Positions 1 to 6,555 of a DNA stretch of 10,434 nucleotides are shown here, piece after piece. This DNA comes from Deltaproteobacteria bacterium. GTDB taxonomy: Bacteria > Desulfobacterota > Desulfobacteria > C00003060. Position numbers and translations under genes: made by a program. Each line of letters begins with the position of its first letter. Position 1 is the stretch's first letter. The notes beneath the pieces were generated by a model. That model saw only the letters and a program-made list of their open reading frames with translations, ran no database searches and was not told where the DNA came from. Location: the NCBI GenBank assembly GCA_030667105.1, contig DAOUWN010000049.1:1-10434 (forward strand). Direction: 5' to 3'.

Positions 1-127
1 GTTAAATAGCTTGCTATTCGCCCTCCTCGCGCCTTGCCATGCGTGCGCCTCGACTCCAGAAAATGCAAATTTATTTCTTCGCGAACCCTTAATAACCAAG
101 GACCACATCTCTTCGTTGAACAGCCCC
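1..127. other. intergenic region upstream of grpE, no gene seen
   Basis: No convincing coding region is seen before the grpE promoter. It contains a short perfect dyad, AATAGC-tt-GCTATT (5-18), without a T tract. No CIRCE operator (TTAGCACTC-N9-GAGTGCTAA) is present here or down to the grpE start, so HrcA control is not supported. The end of whatever gene lies to the left is outside the window or unrecognisable. Confidence 0.5.
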
Positions 128-156
128 TTGACAAACCCCTGTGTGGTTCTTATTTT
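128..156 (+). promoter_or_regulatory. sigma70-like promoter for grpE-dnaK
   Basis: TTGACA (128-133), a perfect -35 box, is followed after 17 nt by TATTTT (151-156), 4/6 to the -10 consensus. Transcription would start near 163 and give a leader of about 55 nt. A weaker heat-shock-like pair overlaps it: GTTGAA (115-120), 15 nt, then CCCCTGTG (136-143), which resembles the sigma32 layout but matches the -10 poorly. Housekeeping control is the better reading. Confidence 0.55.
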
Positions 157-217
157 GATTCCATAATTTCCATCAACGCAAAACTCAACAAGATCAAGTA
201 GATGTTAGGAGATCCTT

Positions 218-865
218 TTGACCGGCAGCAGCGACCAGGCCATATCCGGGGAAGCATCTGAGACTGAAGTGGCCGAGGAGCTGCATGGGGAAACCTCGCA
301 CAAGGCAAAGGAAAAGGCTCATAAGAAGGAAAGCCCTCGAGAACGCCTGAAGGCCGCGGAAGCCAAGGCTGAAGCCAATTATGAGCGCCTTCAAAGGGTT
401 ACGGCGGATTTTGAAAACTACAAGAAGCGTAGCGAAAGGGAGATGAATGAGTTCAGGAAATTCGCCAATGAATCCCTTATCAAAGAGATTTTGCCGATTG
501 TAGACAATCTTGAGCGGGCTCTTGCCACGGAGCACGAAGAGAATGAGGATGCCTTTAAAGGCATCCGTGAAGGCGTGGAGATGACATTAAAAGGGCTCAT
601 GGACAGCCTTGAAAGATTCGGCGTAGTTCGTATGGAGACACTGGGAAAGCCCTTTGACCCGAATTTCCACCAGGCCGTGTCGCAAGAAGAATCTGAGAAA
701 CACCCTGAAAATACAGTGCTTCACGAACTTCAAAAGGGTTACATGCTCAAGGACCGGCTGGTCAGGCCCCCCATGGTTGTTGTTTCAAAAAGGCCGGATG
801 CCAAAGCCGAGGTGAAACCAGAGCGTGTCGGGGACAAGTCGGAGACAAAGATAACAGTTCATTAG
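218..865 (+). CDS. grpE: GrpE, nucleotide exchange factor of DnaK
   Basis: GrpE is the cytoplasmic Hsp70 cochaperone that opens the DnaK nucleotide pocket and releases ADP, resetting the chaperone cycle. The 215-aa length is normal. Residues 1-45 are a charged, low-complexity tail. About 42-110 form the long dimerising helix (RLQRVTADFENYKKR at 57-71). The C-terminal beta domain carries the family signature, FDPNFHQAV (146-154) and then ELQKGYMLKDRLVRPPMVV from 170. The start is TTG: an AGGAG (207-211) stands 6 nt upstream, whereas the nearby ATG at 202 is in another frame and closes after 19 codons. dnaK follows after 60 nt, so the two are probably cotranscribed. No hrcA or dnaJ is seen beside it. 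Confidence 0.97.
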   Translation: MTGSSDQAISGEASETEVAEELHGETSHKAKEKAHKKESPRERLKAAEAKAEANYERLQRVTADFENYKKRSEREMNEFRKFANESLIKEILPIVDNLERALATEHEENEDAFKGIREGVEMTLKGLMDSLERFGVVRMETLGKPFDPNFHQAVSQEESEKHPENTVLHELQKGYMLKDRLVRPPMVVVSKRPDAKAEVKPERVGDKSETKITVH

Positions 866-928
866 TTTGAACCTGACAGCTTTCTGCGAGTTGATTAGGG
901 TTGAACATACGCTGTAAGGAGGAAAGTG

Positions 929-2866
929 ATGAGTAAGGTGATAGGAATCGATCTTGGCACAACCAACTCTTGTGTAGCCATAATGGAAGGGAGGGATCCC
1001 AAAGTCATCACCAACCCTGAGGGGGCAAGGACCACTCCATCCATGGTTGCGTGGAGCGGCAGCGGGGAGCGCCTGGTAGGCCAAGCTGCCAAGCGACAGG
1101 CGGTCACAAATCCTGAGAACACGGTGTTTGCCGTCAAGCGACTCATTGGACGAAAGTATGCTTCGAAAGAAGTCCAGCAGGACAAAGAAATCTCGCCTTT
1201 CAAGATTTTACAGGCGGCCAACGGTGACGCACATGTGGAGATTCAGGGCAAGGCTTACAGCCCGGCCGAAATCTCGGCTCATGTCCTGCAATCCATGAAA
1301 AAAACGGCAGAGGAATACCTGGGTGAGAAGGTCACCGAAGCAGTAATCACCGTGCCTGCCTATTTTAATGACAGCCAGCGGCAGGCCACCAAGGATGCAG
1401 GCAAGATCGCAGGACTTAACGTTTTGCGCATCATTAATGAGCCGACTGCAGCTTCTCTGGCCTATGGGCTCGACAAGAAGAAAGATGAAAAGATAGCTGT
1501 GTTTGACTTGGGCGGCGGCACCTTTGACATTTCCGTACTGGAGATCGGAGAAGGTGTTTTTGAGGTAAAATCCACAAATGGTAACACCCACTTAGGGGGT
1601 GAGGATTTTGATCAAAGGATTATCGACTATCTGGCCAAGGAATTCAGGAAGGAGCAGGGAATCGACATCCGTAATGACAAAATGGCCTTGCAGCGTCTGA
1701 AGGAGGGTGCAGAAAAGGCCAAGATGGAGCTTTCTACCTCTATGGAGACCGACGTAAACCTGCCTTTTATCACGGCCGACGCCAGTGGACCGAAACATTT
1801 GAATATCAAGCTGACAAGGGCCAAGCTGGAATCCTTGGTTGATGACCTTTTGGAAAAAGTCGTTGGACCTTGCAAGACTGCCCTCAAAGACGCAGGCTTG
1901 AAGCCCTCGGACATCAACGAAGTCATCTTGGTGGGTGGCATGACCCGTATGCCGGCCGTCCAGGCAAAGGTGAAAGCGATTTTTAACAAGGAACCACATA
2001 AGGGTGTCAACCCGGACGAGGTGGTAGCCGCAGGCGCCGCCATTCAAGCGGGGGTCTTAAAAGGTGATGTCCAGGATGTCCTTCTTCTCGATGTTACTCC
2101 CCTTTGCCTTGGCATTGAAACACTCGGCGGCGTATTTACCAAGCTGATTGAAAAGAACACCACCATCCCCACCAAGAAGAGTCAGATATTCTCCACTGCC
2201 GCTGATAATCAGCCGGCAGTTTCAATACATGTGCTTCAGGGCGAACGCGAAATGGCTGAATACAACAAGACCCTGGGCCGCTTTGAACTGGTTGGAATTC
2301 CCCCCGCGCCCAGGGGTCTTCCTCAAATCGAGGTTGCTTTTGACATTGATGCCAACGGCATAGTCCATGTCTCGGCCAAGGATCTGGGAACGGGCAAGGA
2401 ACAATCGATCCAGATTACGGCTTCAAGCGGGCTGTCAGAAGAGGAAATTAAGAAGTTGATTAAGGAGGCCGAGCTGCACGCTGATGAGGACAAGAAGAAA
2501 AAAGCACTGGTTGAAGCCAGGAATCAGGCAGACAGCCTTATCTATCAGACCGAAAAGTCCATCAAAGAACTGGGTGACAAGGTTGACGCCACACTCAAGA
2601 CAAACCTCGAAGGAGTTATGGAACGGTTGAAGAAGGCCATGGAGGGGACCGATACCGAAGAGATCAATAAGCTGAGTGAAGAACTCATGCAAGCCTCTCA
2701 CAAATTGGCAGAGGCTATGTATGCTCAGGCCTCTGCCGCGGGCCAGGCTGGAGATGAATCAGCAGAGGCTGGTGGCCCCTCGGCCCAGGCTGAATCTCGG
2801 CCCCCAACAGATGAAGATGTGGTTGATGCTGACTTTGAGGAGGTCAAGGACGACAATAAATCGTAA
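929..2866 (+). CDS. dnaK: DnaK, Hsp70 chaperone
   Basis: ATP-dependent Hsp70 that binds exposed hydrophobic peptides in the cytoplasm, working with GrpE (next gene upstream) and a DnaJ not in this window. At 645 aa it has all the landmarks in order: phosphate-1 loop [11 protein letters not shown] (5-15), [13 protein letters not shown] (from 170), phosphate-2 [10 protein letters not shown] (191-200), VGGMTRMP (335-342), interdomain linker DVLLLDV (383-389), a beta-sandwich peptide domain, a helical lid, and a low-complexity tail with the conserved [10 protein letters not shown] near the end. A GTG at 926 directly precedes the ATG at 929. The SD TAAGGAGG (915-922) lies 6 nt from the ATG but only 3 nt from the GTG, so ATG 929 is preferred. 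The gene is closed by a strong terminator. Confidence 0.98.
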   Translation: MSKVIGIDLGTTNSCVAIMEGRDPKVITNPEGARTTPSMVAWSGSGERLVGQAAKRQAVTNPENTVFAVKRLIGRKYASKEVQQDKEISPFKILQAANGDAHVEIQGKAYSPAEISAHVLQSMKKTAEEYLGEKVTEAVITVPAYFNDSQRQATKDAGKIAGLNVLRIINEPTAASLAYGLDKKKDEKIAVFDLGGGTFDISVLEIGEGVFEVKSTNGNTHLGGEDFDQRIIDYLAKEFRKEQGIDIRNDKMALQRLKEGAEKAKMELSTSMETDVNLPFITADASGPKHLNIKLTRAKLESLVDDLLEKVVGPCKTALKDAGLKPSDINEVILVGGMTRMPAVQAKVKAIFNKEPHKGVNPDEVVAAGAAIQAGVLKGDVQDVLLLDVTPLCLGIETLGGVFTKLIEKNTTIPTKKSQIFSTAADNQPAVSIHVLQGEREMAEYNKTLGRFELVGIPPAPRGLPQIEVAFDIDANGIVHVSAKDLGTGKEQSIQITASSGLSEEEIKKLIKEAELHADEDKKKKALVEARNQADSLIYQTEKSIKELGDKVDATLKTNLEGVMERLKKAMEGTDTEEINKLSEELMQASHKLAEAMYAQASAAGQAGDESAEAGGPSAQAESRPPTDEDVVDADFEEVKDDNKS

Positions 2867-2891
2867 TATCTGTTTAGTTAAGGACAGAAAG

Positions 2892-2925
2892 AATCCCGCA
2901 TCACTGACGGTAATGCGGGATTTTT
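2892..2925 (+). terminator. intrinsic terminator of grpE-dnaK
   Basis: A perfect 10-bp stem, AATCCCGCAT (2892-2901) with ATGCGGGATT (2913-2922), has an 11-nt loop and runs into TTTTT (2921-2925). It lies 25 nt after the dnaK stop codon and should isolate the downstream genes from the heat-shock operon. Confidence 0.93.
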
Positions 2926-2968
2926 GCTTTATTGTGGTCTAATGGTGTGATACAAAAAAGCTAAGAAT

Positions 2969-3002
2969 CCACGCCCAGGACGTGGCCTTCCTGAACTGAA
3001 AT
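2969..3002 (+). promoter_or_regulatory. hairpin/pseudoknot-like leader element, copy 1
   Basis: The stem CCACG (2969-2973)/CGTGG (2981-2985) encloses the 7-nt loop CCCAGGA. Two nt after the stem comes TTCCTGAACTGAAAT (2988-3002), found again exactly at 6523-6537 beside a similar hairpin. Loop CAGGA (2976-2980) is complementary to tail TCCTG (2989-2993). This gives a sterically plausible H-type pseudoknot with a 2-nt first loop and a 3-nt loop across stem 1. The tail ends inside the ATG of the 110-aa ORF. Function is unknown: a translational control element and a dispersed DNA repeat are both possible. Confidence 0.45.
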
Positions 3003-3333
3003 GAAACAGTACCGTATCGATGAACTCCGGCCAGAGGACTATGAAAAGCTCAAGTCCTATCTCGATGAGCGTTATGGCCCTTCCCAGATGGAAGGTCTGT
3101 ACTGGATACCTGTGGAGGATCGTCTCCTGGATGAAGTTCAGACGGCCCATAAGGACTGTCAGCCCTTTTACTTCGCTGTTGAGTTAAGATCAACGGCAAT
3201 CTCCTTTGAATTGTTGGTCCGAACCCGAAACCGGGTTCGATGTGACTGCATCCATTATGCTAATGCCGCACAAAGAGAGAGCATTATACGGTTTTGCGAT
3301 AGCATCTTTGAAACCCTTAAGATCTTGGCGTAA
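3001..3333 (+). CDS. conserved-looking protein of unknown function, 110 aa
   Basis: I do not recognise a named family. The protein is small, soluble and acidic near its N terminus, with no signal peptide or membrane segment. It starts MKQYRIDELRPEDYEKL, has an aromatic/charged middle (GLYWIPVEDRLL; CQPFYFAVEL) and a basic strand-like part (SFELLVRTRNRVRCDCIHY), then a C-terminal helix. The alternation of helix and beta-like segments and the lack of low-complexity sequence argue for a real protein. It contains two close cysteines (CDC) and one earlier, with no metal motif I can name. The ATG lies at the end of the structured leader and has no clear Shine-Dalgarno; the next Met is 29 residues on. 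A terminator-like hairpin covers its stop codon, so it may be a one-gene transcription unit. Confidence 0.75.
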   Translation: MKQYRIDELRPEDYEKLKSYLDERYGPSQMEGLYWIPVEDRLLDEVQTAHKDCQPFYFAVELRSTAISFELLVRTRNRVRCDCIHYANAAQRESIIRFCDSIFETLKILA

Positions 3334-3353
3334 TCTGAAACGCCGGTTTTTTT
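3325..3353 (+). terminator. probable intrinsic terminator over the stop codon of the 110-aa ORF
   Basis: The stem TTGGCGT (3325-3331) with ACGCCGG (3340-3346) has five Watson-Crick pairs and two G-U pairs, an 8-nt loop and seven Ts (3347-3353). The 5' arm is inside the coding sequence and the TAA stop is at 3331-3333. It stands about 20 nt before plsC, so it separates or attenuates the plsC-ftsK unit. Confidence 0.55.
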
Positions 3354-3373
3354 CACGGCCGAATTACTGACCT

Positions 3374-4111
3374 ATGATCCGAACCGTTGTTGTTCCAACG
3401 TGGATTGTGTTGATCACCTTCATTTGTGCCCTGGCTGCCATTGCCTTGTCATTTTGGAAAAAGGGTGGCGACCTCTCCCATCTGGCGGGGAGGTTCTGGG
3501 CCAAGTCAGTGCTCCTTGTCAGCCGGGTAAAGGTCACTGTTCGAGGATTGCATCACATTGATTCTTGTGCGACATACATATACATGGCTAACCACCAGAG
3601 CATGTTCGACATCCTGGCCCTGCTTGGATATCTTCCTGTTCAGTTTCGGTGGCTGGCCAAGAAGGAGCTTTTCCAGATTCCGGTTTTTGGGCAGTCTATG
3701 GCGCGGGTTGGATATATCAGTATTGACCGGTCCAACCGGAAATCAGCACACAACAGCATTCAACAGGCAGCTCAAAAAATTGCCCAAGGGGTGTCTGTGG
3801 TCATTTTTCCAGAGGGGACCAGAAGCGCGGATGGTGAAATCAAACCATTTGAGGCTGGTGGGTTTCACCTGGCCATTCGTTCCGGACGGCCTATCGTTCC
3901 GGTTGTGATCTGTGGAACTCACCACGTCATGCCAAAGGGGAGTCTTCGCATCAGCCCCGGTCGTATCCTTGTTAGTATTCATCCGCCGGTTGAGACTGCT
4001 TCTTGCAACAGCAAGGCCAAAAAAGCCCTCAGGGACACGGTCCGGTCCATAATGAAACAAGACCTTGATAAAATCAGAGCTAGCCAGGCCTTTATTAATT
4101 CGGAGGTATGA
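3374..4111 (+). CDS. plsC: 1-acyl-sn-glycerol-3-phosphate acyltransferase (PlsC/AGPAT family)
   Basis: Membrane-associated enzyme that acylates lysophosphatidic acid at sn-2 to give phosphatidic acid, the precursor of all glycerophospholipids. At 245 aa it is of usual length. An N-terminal hydrophobic segment (about 4-27) anchors it. The acyltransferase motifs appear in order: NHQSMFD (73-79, catalytic His74 and Asp79), GYISIDR (113-119), FPEGTRS (145-151) and PIVPV (173-177). No clear Shine-Dalgarno precedes the ATG and a terminator-like hairpin ends 20 nt upstream, so expression probably depends on a local promoter or readthrough. ftsK starts 9 nt after the stop; they are likely cotranscribed. 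Acting on another lysophospholipid is possible, as in many paralogues. Confidence 0.93.
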   Translation: MIRTVVVPTWIVLITFICALAAIALSFWKKGGDLSHLAGRFWAKSVLLVSRVKVTVRGLHHIDSCATYIYMANHQSMFDILALLGYLPVQFRWLAKKELFQIPVFGQSMARVGYISIDRSNRKSAHNSIQQAAQKIAQGVSVVIFPEGTRSADGEIKPFEAGGFHLAIRSGRPIVPVVICGTHHVMPKGSLRISPGRILVSIHPPVETASCNSKAKKALRDTVRSIMKQDLDKIRASQAFINSEV

Positions 4112-4120
4112 AAGAACAAG

Positions 4121-6301
4121 ATGCGAAAGGAAATTCTGGGGGTTGTCCTGATTTTCATTCTGATATTTACAGCTGCAAGCCTCCTTTCCTACCACCCATC
4201 AGACCCTTGCGTTAATCGTGTCCAGACGTCGGGAGAGGTGCGGAACCTCTTTGGACCGGCCGGGGCTCACGTGGCCGGTTTTCTCGTCGCTGTGTTTGGG
4301 TTAGGCGCTTTCTGGATACCCATTGTTTTGCTTATCATCATATCATATGTTTTCAAGGCGTACTCCAGGGGCGCCATTCTTATCACCCTTGTCGGCGGAC
4401 TCCTGTTAATGGTGACAACAGGCGGACTCCTGTCAATGCATCACACCCATTACCTTCTTTTTGGAAAGCGCTTTTCCAGCGGCGGGATTCTAGGAATCCC
4501 GTTGGCCAAGGTTGTCGTGAGATATGTGAATTCAGCCGGCGGGCTTGTTTTTCTGCTCACCATTTGGACCATTGCATTCATTATGACTACCCGGCTATCA
4601 CTGATGACTCTTTTCGGGTGGCTTTCCACTTTGTGTATAAATATTTTTGCCCGTGCAAAGGCAGGCTGGATAATTTGGAAGGAGCGCCGCCATAAGGCAA
4701 AGAGAAGGGCCAAGACAGGCCGGAAGCTTTCGCAAAAAAAGGACGTTCCTGTAGAGATTCTAGAACGTCCACACAAGAAATTCAAAGAGGTTCCTATCGA
4801 ACGACAGGAAGTATTTGAATTCATGACCGATGATCACGGGTTCAGGGTGCCTTCTCTGAACCTGCTGGACGGTGGCGGATCTGATATCAAGGCAACGGAC
4901 CGCGAGAGCATTCAGATGCAGTCGAGGCTGTTGGAGAAAAAACTGAGTGACTTCGATGTCTCAGGGAAGGTCGTGGCTGTTTCTCCAGGACCTGTGGTGA
5001 CCATGTACGAGTACGAGCCCGCACCGGGAGTCAAGATCAACAAGATTGTGAACCTGACAGACGATCTGGCTCTTGCCCTTCGAGCCGCGAGTATTCGCAT
5101 TGTGGCCCCCATTCCGGGCAAAGGGGTCATTGGCATCGAGGTCCCCAATGCAGAGCGGGAGACAGTCAAGTTCAGAGATATTGTTGCCTCTGAAGCCTTT
5201 CAAGGATCCAAGTCCAAGCTCACCCTGGCTTTGGGCAAGGACATTTTGGGAAATCCATTCGTAACAGATCTGGTAAAAATGCCTCACCTTTTGATCGCAG
5301 GCGCCACGGGGGCCGGCAAGAGTGTAGGTTTAAATGCCATGATTTGCAGTGTTTTATACAAGGCAACCCCAGAGGAGGTGAAACTGGTATTGGTCGATCC
5401 CAAGCGGATCGAACTCTCTGCCTATGATGGTATTCCTCACTTGATTGTGCCTGTGGTCACGGAAGCCAAGAAGGCAACGCGGGCCTTACACTGGGCAGTT
5501 CAAGAGATGGAACGCCGTTATACTCTTATGGCCGAAAAGAGGGTGCGAAACATATATCAGTACAATAAGAAGCTGATCAAGGAAAAAGATAGTGTTAAAC
5601 ATGCCGTGGGATCAGGGGGGGCAGGGGCATCTGATGAGGGCCAAATTGATGAAAAGCTTCCGCTTGTTTTAATTGTCATTGACGAGCTTGCTGATCTCAT
5701 GTTGGTGGCCTCCAGGGACGTGGAGTTAGCCCTCACACGACTCGCGCAGATGTCTCGAGCAGCAGGGATACACCTGCTTATTGCAACCCAAAGGCCTTCG
5801 GTGGATGTGTTGACTGGTATTATCAAGGCCAACTTCCCGACGAGGATTTCTTTTCAGGTCTCTTCTCGCACGGATTCCAGAACGATCCTGGATTCCAACG
5901 GTGCTGAAGATTTACTGGGAAGCGGCGACATGCTTCTCTTGCCGCCAGGTACGGCCAAGCTGCAGCGCATCCACGGGGCATACGTCTCGGAAACAGAAAT
6001 CCGCAGGATCATAGATTTTTTAAAAAAACAACGGGAACCTGTTTATCGAGAGGAAATCCTGCGGGCTCACATCGAGGAAGAGGAAGTAGTTCGTGAAGAC
6101 GAATATGATGAAAAATACGACGAGGCAGTGGCGTTAGTGACAGAAACCCGACAGGCTTCTATTTCCATGGTACAGCGGCGTCTCAGAGTGGGATATAATC
6201 GGGCTGCCCGCATGATCGAGATGATGGAACGTGATGGCGTTGTAAGCCCCGGTGAGGGAAGCAAACCAAGAGAAGTACTGGTAAAGGGTTATGGGGTTTA
6301 A
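4121..6301 (+). CDS. ftsK: FtsK/SpoIIIE DNA translocase
   Basis: Septum-anchored hexameric ATPase that pumps chromosomal DNA and activates XerCD recombination at dif. The 726 aa include four N-terminal membrane segments (about 6-23, 50-78, 84-105, 123-156), a short basic linker (about 175-215), the FtsK alpha domain (from about 285), the motor domain with Walker A GATGAGKS (394-401) and Walker B VLIVIDE (516-522), and a C-terminal winged-helix gamma domain (667-726). The linker is far shorter than in E. coli FtsK, as in most bacteria. GGAGG (4102-4106) is 14 nt from the ATG, which is long, but TGA at 4109-4111 blocks earlier in-frame starts. Oddities are a 27-nt internal duplication, two palindromes in the membrane-domain coding region and a U_UUA_AAA run before gamma. 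Confidence 0.97.
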   Translation: MRKEILGVVLIFILIFTAASLLSYHPSDPCVNRVQTSGEVRNLFGPAGAHVAGFLVAVFGLGAFWIPIVLLIIISYVFKAYSRGAILITLVGGLLLMVTTGGLLSMHHTHYLLFGKRFSSGGILGIPLAKVVVRYVNSAGGLVFLLTIWTIAFIMTTRLSLMTLFGWLSTLCINIFARAKAGWIIWKERRHKAKRRAKTGRKLSQKKDVPVEILERPHKKFKEVPIERQEVFEFMTDDHGFRVPSLNLLDGGGSDIKATDRESIQMQSRLLEKKLSDFDVSGKVVAVSPGPVVTMYEYEPAPGVKINKIVNLTDDLALALRAASIRIVAPIPGKGVIGIEVPNAERETVKFRDIVASEAFQGSKSKLTLALGKDILGNPFVTDLVKMPHLLIAGATGAGKSVGLNAMICSVLYKATPEEVKLVLVDPKRIELSAYDGIPHLIVPVVTEAKKATRALHWAVQEMERRYTLMAEKRVRNIYQYNKKLIKEKDSVKHAVGSGGAGASDEGQIDEKLPLVLIVIDELADLMLVASRDVELALTRLAQMSRAAGIHLLIATQRPSVDVLTGIIKANFPTRISFQVSSRTDSRTILDSNGAEDLLGSGDMLLLPPGTAKLQRIHGAYVSETEIRRIIDFLKKQREPVYREEILRAHIEEEEVVREDEYDEKYDEAVALVTETRQASISMVQRRLRVGYNRAARMIEMMERDGVVSPGEGSKPREVLVKGYGV
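4394..4438 (+). repeat. in-frame 27-nt duplication within ftsK
   Basis: GGCGGACTCCTGTTAATG (4394-4411) recurs as GGCGGACTCCTGTCAATG (4421-4438), 17 of 18 identical, with a 27-nt period. It encodes GGLLLMVTT followed by GGLLSM within the third membrane segment, so it adds exactly nine residues without breaking the frame. Confidence 0.7.
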
Positions 6302-6309
6302 GTAAATAT

Positions 6310-6328
6310 CTACGCCGAGAGGACGTGG
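6310..6328 (+). repeat. hairpin related to the leader element, copy 3 (partial)
   Basis: The stem CTACG (6310-6314)/CGTGG (6324-6328), with one G-U pair, encloses CCGAGAGGA. It shares AGGACGTGGC with copy 1 (2977-2986 versus 6320-6329) and the CC...GGA loop with copies 1 and 2, but the 15-nt tail is missing. It starts 8 nt after the ftsK stop. Confidence 0.4.
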
Positions 6329-6337
6329 CTTTAATCT

Positions 6338-6354
6338 GCCCCTTTGAAGGGGGC
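6338..6354. other. GC-rich stem-loop after ftsK
   Basis: GCCCC (6338-6342) pairs with GGGGC (6350-6354) around TTTGAAG. No T run follows on the plus strand, so it is not a standard intrinsic terminator. It may help Rho-dependent ending of ftsK mRNA, or be part of the repeat island. Confidence 0.3.
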
Positions 6355-6375
6355 CGGGCGCTTCGCAAACTCATG

Positions 6376-6468
6376 AATGCCTAAAATTGAAAATGCCTAA
6401 AATTGGGGTTGCACGTTCTGTTCCTAACTTTGGGCACTTTTGGCATTTTAGGCACTTTAGGCATTTAG
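6376..6468. repeat. fold-back element of TGCCTAAA/GGCAYTTTW units
   Basis: The left arm is AATGCCTAAAATTG twice (6376-6389 and 6392-6405, period 16). The right arm has four units on a strict 9-nt period beginning at 6433, 6442, 6451 and 6460 (GGCACTTTT, GGCATTTTA, GGCACTTTA, GGCATTTAG). The right-arm units are near reverse complements of the left ones, so the region can fold into a long imperfect hairpin with a loop of about 27 nt. It has no open reading frame and fills the spacer between ftsK and lolA. Confidence 0.75.
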
Positions 6469-6501
6469 ATAGAACGAAGTATAGCAAAGCCAATGACTCT
6501 G

Positions 6502-6537
6502 ACCTGGCCCAAAGGACCAGGTTTCCTGAACTGAAAT
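6502..6537 (+). promoter_or_regulatory. hairpin/pseudoknot-like leader element, copy 2
   Basis: The stem ACCTGG (6502-6507)/CCAGGT (6517-6522) encloses CCCAAAGGA, and TTCCTGAACTGAAAT (6523-6537) follows at once. Loop AGGA (6513-6516) is complementary to tail TCCT (6524-6527). The stem sequence differs from copy 1 (CCACG/CGTGG) yet still pairs, a compensatory change that favours a structured role. It ends 18 nt before the lolA ATG, with the GAGG Shine-Dalgarno just after it. Confidence 0.45.
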
Positions 6538-6555
6538 AAAGAGGATATCGGACTG

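Noticed and set aside
5..18. AATAGC-tt-GCTATT dyad as a terminator of the preceding gene.
   Set aside because: The stem is only 6 bp and AT-rich with a 2-nt loop, and no T run follows.
202..261. Small ORF starting at ATG 202 and overlapping the start of grpE.
   Set aside because: It has no SD of its own, is out of frame and short; the AGGAG at 207-211 lies inside it and serves the TTG of grpE.
1592..2047. Long open frames on the minus strand opposite dnaK (also opposite nadA at 7606-8271).
   Set aside because: They lie wholly within strongly conserved plus-strand genes, have no recognisable protein features or SD, and are shadows.
5619..5626. GGGCAGGG inside ftsK matches the E. coli KOPS consensus GGGNAGGG.
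   Set aside because: A single 8-mer match within a glycine-rich coding run is expected by chance; skew would need genome-scale counts.
3374..6301. Possibility that plsC and ftsK form part of a special lipid/division locus.
   Set aside because: Adjacency alone is weak; both are standard housekeeping genes with intact motifs and no shared partner in the window.
6376..6468. TGCCTAAA repeats as a CRISPR array.
   Set aside because: The units are 9-16 nt with no unique spacers and occur in inverted halves; no cas genes are nearby.
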